From contig JAUYQZ010000026.1 in the NCBI GenBank assembly GCA_030695415.1, forward strand, positions 1 to 64,000: a DNA stretch of 64,000 nt. The letters are read 5' to 3'. The stretch's first letter is position 1, and every line of letters begins with the position of its first letter. A program made the position numbers and the translations under genes. The notes beneath the pieces were generated by a model. It had not been told where the DNA came from and did not search any database. It saw nothing but the letters and a program-made list of their open reading frames with translations. This document shows positions 55,096-64,000 of the stretch, one piece after another. Source of the DNA: Hylemonella sp. GTDB taxonomy: Bacteria; Pseudomonadota; Gammaproteobacteria; Burkholderiales; Burkholderiaceae_C.

Positions 55096-58000
55096 ATGGT
55101 TACCCTGCCGCGCCGTCCATCCCTGTCGCTCAAAGTCCTGACGATTTCGACGCGTGCTCTGCTGTGGCTGGTTCTTCTGGCGTGGCTGGTCTTCGGCGCC
55201 GCCTGGGCAACGCTGCACTTTGTCATTGTGCCGCGAATCGACGCGCTGCGCCCGCAGCTCGAAACCCGGGCCAGTCAGGCCCTGGGCGTGCCGGTTCGCA
55301 TCGGCGCCATCGTGGCGCACGCCGACAGCCTGTTCCCCTCCTTCGAGCTGAAAGATGTGCAGCTGCTCGACCGCGATGGGCAGGCCGCACTGCAGTTGCC
55401 GCGCGTGACGGCCACGCTTTCGCCGCGCTCACTCTGGAACCTCGGCTTCGAGCAGCTGGCCATCGAGGGGCCCGAACTCGACGTGCGGCGCGCGGCCGAT
55501 GGACGCATTTTTGTCGCCGGCATCGAGATCCCGCAGCAGCAGGACGGTGAGGGTCAGGCGGCCGACTGGGTGTTCTCGCAGACGGAATGGGTGATCCGGG
55601 GCGGTCGCGTGCAATGGCGGGACGAACTCCGCGGTGCGCCGGTGCTGCAGCTGCAGGAGGTCGACTTGCGCCTGCACAACGGAGCGCGCCTGCATGAGTT
55701 GCGGCTGGACGCGACGCCGCCGGCGGAACTGGGTGGCCGATTCAGTTTGCGCGGTCGCTTTCGCCAGCCGCTGCTCTTCAGCCGGGCCGGCGAGTGGCAG
55801 CGCTGGCAAGGGCAGCTTTATGCCGTGTTCGAGCGCGTGGACATCGATCAGCTGCGCCGCCATGTTCCGCTGGAACTGGACTTGGCCGGCGGCAGCGGCG
55901 CCCTGCGCACCTGGATCGACGTGGACGCTGGGCGCGTCACCGGGGTCACGGCGGACGTGGCGCTATCTCAGATCGGCTTCAAGCTGGGCCCGGAACTGCC
56001 GGCCTTGGATCTGGCCCGGCTCACCGGCCGGCTCGGTGGTCGTCGGCTGGACGATGGCTTCGAGGCCTATACCCAGGGGCTGAAGTTCGATACGCAGGAC
56101 GGTCTGCGCTGGCCGGGCGGCGACGTGCGGGTCAGCTACCGCGCCGGCGCCACGCCGTCCGCGGCGGCCGGTGAAATCCGGGCCACCCGGCTGGACCTGG
56201 CCATCCTGGCCCAGCTGGCACAGCGCCTGCCCTTCGAGCGGCGCCTGCACCAGGCGCTGGCCCTTTATGGCCCGAAGGGCCAGATCGAACAGATCCAGGC
56301 CCGCTGGCAGGGACCTTGGGAGGCGCCCACGCGTTTCGATGCGCGCGGCCGCCTCAAGCAACTGGAGGTCGCGGCGCGGCCCCACCTGGACCCGCGGCTG
56401 CCCGACACCGAACCGCCCTCCCCCATCGGTTCTCCGGGCGTGCGCGGTCTGAACGTCGATTTCGACTTCACCCAGGACGGCGGTCGTGCCACCGTGGTCC
56501 TGCAGCAGGGGCATCTGGAACTGCCGGGCGTGTTCGCGCAGCCGCGCATCGCGCTGGAGCAGCTGGCGGCCGAGTTGCAGTGGAAGCAGCAGGGCGACCA
56601 GACCAGCCTGCAGATCAACAATGCACGCTTCGCCAATGCCGATGCCCAGGGCGAGTTCCAGCTCAAGTGGCATACCGGGCCGGCGCCCGGCGCCCATCTG
56701 CCGGGGGTGCTGGAACTGCAGGGCAGCATGAGCCGGGCCGAGCTCGGGTCACTGCATCGCTACCTGCCGCAAACCATCAATGCCGATGTGCGCGACTACC
56801 TGCGTCAGGCCCTCCCACAGGGCCGCGCCGGCGGGGCGCGTTTCCAGGTCAAGGGGGATCTGCGGAAATTCCCCTTCAGCCAGCCCGGGCAGGGGGAGTT
56901 CCGCATCACCGCCAGTGTGTACGACACGGACTTTGTCTACGTGCCGGCCAGCCTGCAGCCCGCGCAGCAGCTTCCCTGGCCCGCCCTGACGGACCTGCGC
57001 GGTGAGTTGCTCATCGATCACGCCAGCCTGCAGTTGCGCAACATCAGCGCCAGGGTCCAGGGGGCGCCGCAGTTGCGCATCAGCCAGGGCGAGGCCCGCA
57101 TTCCGGACATGGGTCACGAGGCCCGGGTCCTCACCAGTCTGCAGCTTGGCGGGCCGCTGGACGACTTGTTGCGGGGCCTCATCGGCAGCTCCCCGCTGGA
57201 CGCCATGCTGGGCGGTCTGCTGGGCAAGGCCCGGGCCGCCGGGAATGCCGACGTGCAGCTCAAGCTGGATTTGCCGCTGCTGCATCTGGAGCGCTCCGCC
57301 GTTCAGGGGCAGATCAAGCTGGCCGGCAACGACCTGCAGCTCGCACCGGAGTTGCCGCGCCTGACCCGAGCGCGTGGCCTGCTGCATTTCACCGAGGGCG
57401 GCTTTGCCCTGGCGGGCGTGCAGGCGCGCTTGCTGGGTGGCGATGTGCGCGCCGAGGGCGGCACCATCTCCCTGCCGGGCGAGGCGACCAACGTCCCGCC
57501 TCGCCTGCGTGTGCAGGGTACGGTGACGGCCCAGGGGCTGCGCCAGGAGACGCAACTCGGTATCGTGTCGCGCCTGGCGCAGCAGATGAGTGGCAGCACC
57601 GCGTACACGGCCGAGTTCAATCTGCGCCAAGGTGTGCCGGAGTTCCAGCTCGTGTCCAGCCTGCAGGGCCTGGCACTGAACCTGCCGGCGCCGCTGGCCA
57701 AGCCGGCCGAGGCGACCTTGCCTTTGCGCCTGCAGGTCGCCCTGATGGGCGCCGATACGGGGGAGCTTGTGAAGGGTGCACGCCGGGACCTGCTGCGTTT
57801 CGATCTCGGACGCCTGGTGGCGTTGCGGTATGAGCGCGACCACGCACCGGACGTGACCCGGGTCCTGCGCGGCACCATCGGCATCGGCCTGCCGGTGGGT
57901 GACAGCCTGCCAATGCCGGATGCGGGCGTGCTGGCCAGCGTGCAGTTCGACGGACTGGACCTCGACGCCTGGCGCAAGGTGGCCGATGCCCCGGTCAATC

Positions 58001-59247
58001 CGGCTGCCGCACCCTCTGCGGCTGGCGGTGGCCCGCCCGTGCCTGCCGTCGTTCAGGACTACCTGCCCACCAGCCTCATGGTGCAGGGAGGGACACTGCG
58101 GATGGGGGGCCAGACCTTTACCCAGTTGGTGGCCGGTGGCTCCCGCGAAGGTCAGACCTGGCGCGTCAACCTGGATGCGCGCGAACTCAGCGGCTATCTG
58201 GAATACCGCATGCCGACCAATGTCGGGCCTGGCAGTGTCTATGCGCGTCTGGCGCGTCTGGTGCTGGCGCAGGAAAACGCAAGCGGTGTGGAGAAGCTGC
58301 TGGACGAGCAGCCGGTCAGCATCCCCGCGCTGGATGTGGTGATCAACAGCCTGGAGTTGCGCGGCAAGAATCTGGGCCGGGTGGAGGTCGAGGCCGTCAA
58401 CCGCGGCATGGCGCGCCGTGATGCGGGTGCGCGCGAATGGCGACTCAGCCGTCTGCAGGTCAGCATGCCGGAGGCCGAGTTCACGGCCAGTGGCAGCTGG
58501 GCCGTCTACCAGGAAGCCGGCGAGCCGGTCGGCCGTTTGACCGCACCGCGTGCCCCCGTGGGCACCGTGCGCCCCGAGCGCCGGCGCACCGCCATGAATT
58601 TCCGGCTCGACATCAGCAATGCCGGCGGCTTGCTGACGCGCCTGGGCATGCCGGGCCTGATTCGCGCCGGCAAGGGCCGCATGGAGGGTGAGGCCAGCTG
58701 GGTCGGTTCGCCGCTGGGTCTCGACTACCCCAGCATGGCGGGCAGATTCAACGTCAATGTCGAGACCGGCCAGTTCCTCAAGGCCGAACCTGGCATTGCC
58801 AAGCTCATGGGCGTGCTCAGCCTGCAGTCCCTGCCGCGGCGGCTGTCGCTCGATTTTCGCGACGTGTTCACTGAAGGCTTTGCCTTCGACTTCGTGAGAG
58901 GCGACGTCCAGATCGAGCAGGGCATCGCCAGAACCAACAACCTGCAGATGAAGGGCGTCAATGCCGCGGTGCTGATGGACGGCCAGGCCGATCTGGCGCG
59001 CGAGACGCAGGATCTGCGCGTCGTGGTGGTGCCCGAGATCAATGCCGGCACCGCCTCGCTGATCGCCACCTGGATCAACCCGGCCATCGGCCTGGGCTCC
59101 TTCCTCGCACAAATCCTGCTGCGTGGGCCGATGATCGCTGCGACCACGCAGGAATTCCACATCACCGGGAGCTGGAGCGACCCGCAGATGAACAAGGTCG
59201 AAACGCCAGCACCGGCGCCCAGCAACCCGGTCGGGAACACGCCGTGA
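55096..59247 (+). CDS. yhdP: YhdP family AsmA-like lipid-transport protein
   Basis: 1383 residues. A single N-terminal membrane helix (LLWLVLLAWLVFGAAWATLHFVIVP) is followed by a very long periplasmic beta-rich domain of the AsmA/TamB superfamily (DUF3971 then AsmA-like C-terminus with FRLDISNAGGLLTRLGMPG and LDFRDVFTEGFAFDFVRGDV). In E. coli YhdP helps move phospholipid to the outer membrane. The start at 55096 is chosen because it lies directly before the signal-anchor; the frame continues upstream only as antisense to glnE. The stop overlaps the nitrilase GTG start, suggesting coupling. Confidence 0.92.
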   Translation: MVTLPRRPSLSLKVLTISTRALLWLVLLAWLVFGAAWATLHFVIVPRIDALRPQLETRASQALGVPVRIGAIVAHADSLFPSFELKDVQLLDRDGQAALQLPRVTATLSPRSLWNLGFEQLAIEGPELDVRRAADGRIFVAGIEIPQQQDGEGQAADWVFSQTEWVIRGGRVQWRDELRGAPVLQLQEVDLRLHNGARLHELRLDATPPAELGGRFSLRGRFRQPLLFSRAGEWQRWQGQLYAVFERVDIDQLRRHVPLELDLAGGSGALRTWIDVDAGRVTGVTADVALSQIGFKLGPELPALDLARLTGRLGGRRLDDGFEAYTQGLKFDTQDGLRWPGGDVRVSYRAGATPSAAAGEIRATRLDLAILAQLAQRLPFERRLHQALALYGPKGQIEQIQARWQGPWEAPTRFDARGRLKQLEVAARPHLDPRLPDTEPPSPIGSPGVRGLNVDFDFTQDGGRATVVLQQGHLELPGVFAQPRIALEQLAAELQWKQQGDQTSLQINNARFANADAQGEFQLKWHTGPAPGAHLPGVLELQGSMSRAELGSLHRYLPQTINADVRDYLRQALPQGRAGGARFQVKGDLRKFPFSQPGQGEFRITASVYDTDFVYVPASLQPAQQLPWPALTDLRGELLIDHASLQLRNISARVQGAPQLRISQGEARIPDMGHEARVLTSLQLGGPLDDLLRGLIGSSPLDAMLGGLLGKARAAGNADVQLKLDLPLLHLERSAVQGQIKLAGNDLQLAPELPRLTRARGLLHFTEGGFALAGVQARLLGGDVRAEGGTISLPGEATNVPPRLRVQGTVTAQGLRQETQLGIVSRLAQQMSGSTAYTAEFNLRQGVPEFQLVSSLQGLALNLPAPLAKPAEATLPLRLQVALMGADTGELVKGARRDLLRFDLGRLVALRYERDHAPDVTRVLRGTIGIGLPVGDSLPMPDAGVLASVQFDGLDLDAWRKVADAPVNPAAAPSAAGGGPPVPAVVQDYLPTSLMVQGGTLRMGGQTFTQLVAGGSREGQTWRVNLDARELSGYLEYRMPTNVGPGSVYARLARLVLAQENASGVEKLLDEQPVSIPALDVVINSLELRGKNLGRVEVEAVNRGMARRDAGAREWRLSRLQVSMPEAEFTASGSWAVYQEAGEPVGRLTAPRAPVGTVRPERRRTAMNFRLDISNAGGLLTRLGMPGLIRAGKGRMEGEASWVGSPLGLDYPSMAGRFNVNVETGQFLKAEPGIAKLMGVLSLQSLPRRLSLDFRDVFTEGFAFDFVRGDVQIEQGIARTNNLQMKGVNAAVLMDGQADLARETQDLRVVVVPEINAGTASLIATWINPAIGLGSFLAQILLRGPMIAATTQEFHITGSWSDPQMNKVETPAPAPSNPVGNTP

Positions 59248-60074
59248 AACTCGCGGCGATCCAGATGGTTTCCGGTGTCGATGGCGATGCCAACCTGTTG
59301 CGCGCGCGAGCCCTGCTTGAAGCCGCAGCACGCGAGGGCGCCGAGCTGGCCGTGCTGCCCGAATACTTCTGCCTGCTGGGCCGCCAGGACAGCGACAAGC
59401 TCGCCCTGCGCGAATCCCTGGGCCGCGGTCCGATCCAGGATTTCCTGGCGCGGGCCGCGCGCGAACTGGGCCTGTGGATCGCCGGAGGTACCCTGCCGCT
59501 GGACGGTGGCGCGCCGACGGGCGACGAGCCGCCGCGGGCCTACAACAGCACGCTGGTCTACTCGCCCGGCGGGGAGCGGGTGGCTCGTTACGACAAGATC
59601 CATCTCTTTCGCTTCGACAACGGGCGCGAGCGCTACGACGAGGCGCGCACCCTGCTGGCCGGTCACCAGCCCGTCACCTTCGACCTGCCCTCGCGTGACG
59701 GGCATCGCTGGCGGGTCGGCCTGAGCATCTGCTACGACCTGCGCTTTCCCGAGCTCTACCGCGCGCATACCCTGGCCGGCGCCGATTTGTTGCTGGTGCC
59801 CAGTGCCTTCACCCACACCACCGGCCAGGCGCACTGGGAGCTTCTGCTGCGCGCACGCGCCGTCGAGAATCTGGCTTTCGTCGCGGCAGCGGCGCAAGGC
59901 GGGCTCCATGAAAACGGGCGACGCACCTGGGGGCACTCCATGCTCGTCGACCCCTGGGGCAAGATGCTGGGCGTGCAGCCGCAAGGCGAGGGCGTGGTGC
60001 TGGCCGAGCTCGATGCCGAGGTGTTGCGCTCGTGCCGCCAGCAGCTGCCGGCCCTGGCGCACCGGGTGCTGTGA
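59244..60074 (+). CDS. Carbon-nitrogen hydrolase (nitrilase superfamily amidase)
   Basis: 276 residues. The catalytic triad is E40 in VLPEYF, K118 in YDKIHLF and C163 in SICYDLRFPELY. The sequence is of the Nit1/Nit2-like branch often called omega-amidase or deaminated-glutathione amidase. The GTG start at 59244 overlaps the yhdP stop (GTGA), so translation is coupled. A PAS histidine kinase gene follows with a few bases. Confidence 0.92.
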   Translation: MKLAAIQMVSGVDGDANLLRARALLEAAAREGAELAVLPEYFCLLGRQDSDKLALRESLGRGPIQDFLARAARELGLWIAGGTLPLDGGAPTGDEPPRAYNSTLVYSPGGERVARYDKIHLFRFDNGRERYDEARTLLAGHQPVTFDLPSRDGHRWRVGLSICYDLRFPELYRAHTLAGADLLLVPSAFTHTTGQAHWELLLRARAVENLAFVAAAAQGGLHENGRRTWGHSMLVDPWGKMLGVQPQGEGVVLAELDAEVLRSCRQQLPALAHRVL

Positions 60075-60076
60075 GC

Positions 60077-62086
60077 ATGGCCCTGACCGAGACCCGAAGG
60101 GAGCGCTGGCGGGCGCACTGGCGCCGTCGCCTGCTCTGGTCGGCGCTGGCGGCGCTGGTGCTGGCCTTGCTGGTCACGCTGGTGTGGCTGGCTGGCCGTT
60201 ACGAGGCCAGCCAGTTACAGAGCAAGCTGGATCGCGATGCGGCCGACGCGGTGAGCGACATCCGTTCACGCCTAACGCGCAACCTGCAGAGCCTGCAGGC
60301 GCTGCAGTTCGGTGAACCCTTGCCGGCGAGGTGGGCGGCGGAGGCGGCGGTCCTGCTGCGCGAACGCCGCGAACTCTTGCGGATCGAATGGCGCGACAGC
60401 CAGCACCAGATCCTGGCCCAGGCCGGCACACCCTACCGGCCGGCGGTGTTTGACCGGCTGGGGCGCGACAGCGTGCATTCCGAGGTGGTTCAGGCCTGCA
60501 ATGCCGCGCGGCGCATCAGCGGGCCGGCCTATTCGCGCAGCTATTTCGTGCCCATGACCGACGGCCTGGGCGTTGAAGTCATGGAGGTGTGCCTGCCCCT
60601 GGCCAGCGCCGGCGTGGTCATGGGCTACCTGGTGGCCACCTATTCCCTGCAGGACCTGCTGGACGACCTGGCGGGCCAGCTCACGCGCAGCCAGGAGGTG
60701 TCGTTCACCGAGGGGGATGGAACCCGCCTGGCCATGCGGGGGATGGCGCGCCGCAGCAGCCGCGTATTCAAGGCCCAGCAGCTGCTGGACCTGCCCGGCA
60801 CCACCCTGGTGTTGCGCATCGACAGCTGGCGTGGCGCGCCCGACCTCTTCCCGAATGTGCTGACCGCGCTGGTCACGGCCATGTCGATTGCCCTGGTCTC
60901 GATCCTGCTGCTCTTGGGCAAGGACATGCGCCGGCGCCTGAAGGCCGAGAGCGACCTGGCCGATGCGCTGGCCTTTCGCAAGGCCATGGAGGATTCGCTG
61001 GTCACCGGTCTGCGCGCCCGTGACCTGGAGGGGCGTATCTCCTACGTCAATCCGGCCTTCTGCCAGATGGTGGGCTTCAGTGCCGAGGAACTGATGGGAC
61101 AGAGCGCCAACGCGCCCTATTGGCCGCCCGAACTGGCCGACGAGTACAAGAAGCGTCAGGACATCCGGCTGGCCGGCAATGTGCCGCCGCGCGAGGGCTT
61201 CGAGTCCGTCTTCATGCACAAGGACGGCACGCGCTTCCCGGTGCTCATCATTGAAGCGCCGCTGATCAATGCCCAGGGTGTGCAGACCGGCTGGATGAGC
61301 GCCTTCCTCGACATTCGCGAGCAGCGCCGCGTCGAGGAGCTCTCACGCGCCAGCCAGGACCGCTTGCAGGCCACCGCCCGCCTGGCCATGGTGGGAGAGA
61401 TGGCGTCGCTGCTCAGCCACGAACTCAACCAGCCGCTGGCGGCCATCTCGAGTTACGCCACGGGCATGCGCAACCTGCTGCAGCGGGGCGCGCACACCCT
61501 GGCCGACGTCGAACTGGCCATGCACCGCATTGCCGAACAGGCTGAGCGCGCTGGCAAGGTCATCAAGAGCGTGCATGACTTCGTGCGCCGGCGCGACCAG
61601 GCGCGCGAGGCCGTGGCGCCCCTGGCCCTGTTCGATGCCATTCTGCCGCTGATCAATCTGCAGGCGCGCAAGCTGGGCGTGCAGGTCCAGCTGCGTCTGG
61701 AGTCCGGCTTGCCGCTGGTGCTGTGTGACCGCACCATGGTCGAGCAGGTGCTGCTCAACCTGGCGCGCAATGGCATGCAAGCCATGGACCGGCCGGAGAT
61801 CCGGCGGCGCGTGCTGCAGTTGGGCGCAAAGCATGCGTCGCCCGACACACGCTGGGTCGAGTTCTTTGTCGCCGATGTCGGGCCCGGTATTGCGCCTGAA
61901 GTGGCGCAGCAACTGTTCACACCCTTTTTCACCACCAAGGCCGAAGGCATGGGCCTGGGCCTGAGCCTGTGCCGTACCGTGATCGAACAGCACGGCGGCG
62001 CACTGGCCTTCGAGCCGCATCCGCCGCAGGGCACCGTGTTTACCTTCACCCTGCCGACCGGGTCGCCCCAGGCGCCACTGCCGTAA
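60077..62086 (+). CDS. PAS-domain sensor histidine kinase (FixL/DctB-like)
   Basis: 669 residues. Two membrane helices (about 15-40 and 275-297) enclose a periplasmic sensor; a PAS domain (about 318-420, ISYVNPAFCQMVGFSAEELMG) precedes the dimerisation domain with H448 in LLSHELNQPLAAISS, the HELNQPL form typical of NtrB/FixL-like kinases, then the ATPase with LNLARNGMQAM, DVGPGI and GMGLGLSLCRTVIEQHGG. No heme-binding signature is evident in the PAS domain. ATG 60077 is used; a GTG at 60071 would overlap the nitrilase stop. Partner of the FixJ-like regulator 9 bases downstream. Signal unknown. Confidence 0.93.
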   Translation: MALTETRRERWRAHWRRRLLWSALAALVLALLVTLVWLAGRYEASQLQSKLDRDAADAVSDIRSRLTRNLQSLQALQFGEPLPARWAAEAAVLLRERRELLRIEWRDSQHQILAQAGTPYRPAVFDRLGRDSVHSEVVQACNAARRISGPAYSRSYFVPMTDGLGVEVMEVCLPLASAGVVMGYLVATYSLQDLLDDLAGQLTRSQEVSFTEGDGTRLAMRGMARRSSRVFKAQQLLDLPGTTLVLRIDSWRGAPDLFPNVLTALVTAMSIALVSILLLLGKDMRRRLKAESDLADALAFRKAMEDSLVTGLRARDLEGRISYVNPAFCQMVGFSAEELMGQSANAPYWPPELADEYKKRQDIRLAGNVPPREGFESVFMHKDGTRFPVLIIEAPLINAQGVQTGWMSAFLDIREQRRVEELSRASQDRLQATARLAMVGEMASLLSHELNQPLAAISSYATGMRNLLQRGAHTLADVELAMHRIAEQAERAGKVIKSVHDFVRRRDQAREAVAPLALFDAILPLINLQARKLGVQVQLRLESGLPLVLCDRTMVEQVLLNLARNGMQAMDRPEIRRRVLQLGAKHASPDTRWVEFFVADVGPGIAPEVAQQLFTPFFTTKAEGMGLGLSLCRTVIEQHGGALAFEPHPPQGTVFTFTLPTGSPQAPLP

Positions 62087-62095
62087 CATCACGCC

Positions 62096-62722
62096 ATGCA
62101 ACCTGTGATCGACGCTTCCGTATACATCGTGGACGACGACGCCAGCGTGCGCGAGGCCCTGGCGTGGCTGCTGCGTTCGCGTCGCCTGGGGAGCCAGGCT
62201 TTCGACAGCGCCGAGGCGTTTCTCGAGATGATCGACGGCCCCCGCCGGCCGCCGCGCCCGGCCTGTCTGCTGCTGGACGTGCGCATGCCCGGCATGAGCG
62301 GGCTGGCCCTGTTCGACCGCCTGGCCGAGCGGGGTCTGCACCATGCCCTGCCGGTGATCTTCCTGACAGGCCATGCCGACGTACCCACGGCGGTGGATGC
62401 CGTCAAGCGCGGCGCCTTCGACTTCTGCGAAAAACCGTTTTCCGACAATGCGCTGGTGGACCGCGTCGAGCAGGCGCTGGCCCAGTCGGCCACCATCGTG
62501 CAGGCGCAACTGGCCCGCGAACGTTTGCGCCAGCGCCTGGCCGAACTGACCGACCGTGAGCGGGCCGTGATGCAGCTGGTGGTCGAAGGCCTGCCCAACA
62601 AGCGCATCGCCGACCAGCTCGACATCAGCGTGCGCACGGTGGAGGTGCATCGCGCGCGCGTGTTCGACAAGATGGAAGTCAAGTCGGCCGTGGAACTGGC
62701 CAACCTGCTGCGCGATGCCTAG
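62096..62722 (+). CDS. FixJ/LuxR-type response regulator
   Basis: 208 residues. The receiver has acidic residues D13-D15, phospho-acceptor D61 in LLLDVRMPG, the switch Thr in FLTGHAD, and Lys in CEKPF. The C-terminal helix-turn-helix (LTDRERAVMQLVVEGLPNKR, then ISVRTVEVHRARVFDKM) is of the LuxR/FixJ type. It directly follows its kinase. No nitrogen-fixation or similar target gene is in the window, so the regulon is unknown. Confidence 0.95.
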   Translation: MQPVIDASVYIVDDDASVREALAWLLRSRRLGSQAFDSAEAFLEMIDGPRRPPRPACLLLDVRMPGMSGLALFDRLAERGLHHALPVIFLTGHADVPTAVDAVKRGAFDFCEKPFSDNALVDRVEQALAQSATIVQAQLARERLRQRLAELTDRERAVMQLVVEGLPNKRIADQLDISVRTVEVHRARVFDKMEVKSAVELANLLRDA

Positions 62723-62734
62723 GGTCCCTAAGGC

Positions 62735-62878
62735 CTATGGCTGTCCCGGTTCGCGTGGCGGTTTGTCGTCCTCCGAGGCGGGCGGCTCGCCCTTCTTGCG
62801 ACCGGAAAACATGGTCCACCAGACGATCAATATCAGTATCAGCAGCGCTCCGAGCGCCTCCAGCAAAAGCAACCACAT
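62735..62878 (-). CDS. Small membrane protein of 47 residues
   Basis: Not assigned. The product MWLLLLEALGALLILILIVWW forms one membrane helix, followed by a short soluble tail rich in Lys, Glu and Pro (FSGRKKGEPPASEDDKPP). A GGAG site lies about eight bases before the ATG (minus strand). It is head-to-head with mltA, with the two start codons sharing the bases CATG. The short length makes this only a probable gene. Confidence 0.55.
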   Translation of the reverse strand: MWLLLLEALGALLILILIVWWTMFSGRKKGEPPASEDDKPPREPGQP

Positions 62879-64000
62879 GAAACAACTCCATCGACGTGTC
62901 GCGGTATTCGGGCTCGCCATTGTAGGAACGCTGGCGGGCTGCGGCGGCTTTCCGGTCTCGGAGCCGGCGCCGGAGTCCGGGGGGCCGCTCATTGCGGTGG
63001 AGCAAGCTGCAACCTTGCCCCCGAAGATGTCCGTGCCGACCCAGCCGGCCAGCCGCGCCGTGCTACAGCAGGCGCGCAGCCGCTGGACGCCGGTGGCCTG
63101 GGCCGAACTGCCGGGCCTGGGCGAAGACCCGCTGGGTGAGGCCTGGTCGGCCTGGGTGCGCAGCTGCGATCGACCCGGCCCGGCGTTCGCACCCCTGTGT
63201 GCCGATGTGCGGCGCCTGGGCCAGGGCAGTGACGAGGCGCGGCGCAACTGGATGCTGGAACGTCTGCAGCCTTATCGCGTGGAAGATTTTCAAGGCGAGC
63301 CCGTGGGTTTGCTGACGGGCTATTACGAGCCGGTGGTCGAGGCCTCGCGCCTGCCCACGGCGCGCCATACCGTGCCGCTGTACGGCGTGCCGGCCCAGCT
63401 GCATATGCGCAAGCCCTGGTACAGCCGGCAGGAGATCGACACCCTGCCCGAAGCCCGGGCCGCACTGAAGGGCCGGGAGATTGCCTGGCTGGCCGACCCG
63501 GTGGCTGCGCTCAATCTCCAGATCCAGGGCTCGGGCCGTCTGCTGGTGAGCGAACCCGACGGCCGCCAGCGCATGGTGCGCCTGGCCTACGCCGGCACCA
63601 ACGACCAACCTTACCGCAGCGTGGGCGGCTGGCTGCTGCAGCGCCGCGAGGTGCGAGATGCGTCCTGGCCGTCGATCCGCAACTGGGTGGCGCAGAACCC
63701 GGGGCGGGTGCAGGAGATGCTGTGGAGCAACCCGCGCGTGACCTTCTTCGTCGAGCAGCCCCTGCCCGAGAGCGAGACCGCCGTGGGCCCGCGCGGCGCG
63801 CAGGGCGTACCGCTCACCGCCGGCCGCTCCATCGCCGTGGACCCCGGCAGCATCCCCTACGGCACGCCGGTCTGGCTGGCGTCTCCCGGCCCGCAGCTGC
63901 AGCTGCAGCGCCTGGTGCTGGCGCAGGACACGGGCAGCGCCATCACGGGCGCGGTGCGTGCCGACTACTTCGTGGGTACCGGGCCCGATGCCTCGCAGAT
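62877..64000 (+). CDS. mltA: Membrane-bound lytic murein transglycosylase A, N-terminal part (cut by window end)
   Basis: 374 residues are present; the frame is open at the right edge. A lipoprotein signal peptide (MKQLHRRVAVFGLAIVGTLAGC) has its lipobox cysteine at C22. Family segments are GLLTGYYEPVVEASRL, VPLYGVPAQL, NLQIQGSGRLLV, YAGTNDQPYRSVGGWLL and VDPGSIPYGTPVWL, then LVLAQDTGSAITGAVRADYF. MltA cleaves peptidoglycan to 1,6-anhydromuropeptides at the outer membrane. The catalytic Asp belongs to the last segment near the window end. Confidence 0.94.
   Translation, partial: MKQLHRRVAVFGLAIVGTLAGCGGFPVSEPAPESGGPLIAVEQAATLPPKMSVPTQPASRAVLQQARSRWTPVAWAELPGLGEDPLGEAWSAWVRSCDRPGPAFAPLCADVRRLGQGSDEARRNWMLERLQPYRVEDFQGEPVGLLTGYYEPVVEASRLPTARHTVPLYGVPAQLHMRKPWYSRQEIDTLPEARAALKGREIAWLADPVAALNLQIQGSGRLLVSEPDGRQRMVRLAYAGTNDQPYRSVGGWLLQRREVRDASWPSIRNWVAQNPGRVQEMLWSNPRVTFFVEQPLPESETAVGPRGAQGVPLTAGRSIAVDPGSIPYGTPVWLASPGPQLQLQRLVLAQDTGSAITGAVRADYFVGTGPDASQ

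Noticed and set aside
56749..59331. 860-codon minus frame opposite yhdP
   Set aside because: His/Gln/Arg-rich shadow translation of a GC-rich gene; yhdP has clear family features.

Overview
The window is a GC-rich chromosomal segment from a betaproteobacterium, most likely Burkholderiales and close to Comamonadaceae. The basis is its core genes: the class of recA-recX, type 2 argC, sucC-sucD followed by a TerC protein, the PP2C-FHA-pilus ATPase cluster, a TctD/TctE-like two-component pair and TfpX. No tRNA, rRNA, insertion sequence, phage or CRISPR array was seen. The genus cannot be fixed by reading alone.

Layout. 1-5.6 kb: 3' end of gap, then topB (topoisomerase III with a histone-H1-like Lys/Ala linker and a SWIB domain) divergent from a SET-domain lysine methyltransferase, followed by birA and a SPOR protein. 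5.6-10.9 kb: a sensor kinase/regulator pair, a MarR regulator, recA-recX and argC. 11.1-14.0 kb: sucCD and terC. 14.4-19.1 kb: a compact operon of PP2C phosphatase, tandem-FHA protein, metallo-beta-lactamase phosphodiesterase and an 806-residue GAF-containing PilB/GspE-type ATPase, which looks like a signalling module attached to a pilus motor.

19.2-41.2 kb is an accessory surface-glycosylation and pilus region. It holds a methyltransferase, two tandem TPR/SPINDLY-type O-GlcNAc-transferase-like genes, an unassigned 99-residue protein and a type IV pilin with a sigma-54 promoter, upstream TGTC boxes and a strong terminator. A GT-C-like membrane protein, a polyprenyl-phosphate-type GT2, a GT4-GT2 fusion and further multi-domain glycosyltransferases follow. 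Then come a Wzm/Wzt ABC exporter, a UDP-sugar 6-dehydrogenase, a PglL-like O-oligosaccharyltransferase, moaC and the pilin accessory protein TfpX. Taken together these could build, export and attach glycans to pilin and the cell surface.

41.2-64 kb is mostly housekeeping: an M48 protease, a small holin-like membrane protein, a third OGT-like protein, yaeQ, purB, a GST, a ferritin-like diiron protein, a degenerate HD-GYP protein, rfaE2, glnE, yhdP, a nitrilase-family amidase, a PAS histidine kinase with a FixJ-like regulator, and the 5' part of mltA cut by the window edge.

Most promising for follow-up are the chromatin-like topB-SWIB/SET pair (0.5-4.1 kb), the kinase-less PP2C/FHA/PDE/GAF-ATPase operon (14.4-19.1 kb), and the pilin glycosylation region with three OGT-like enzymes.
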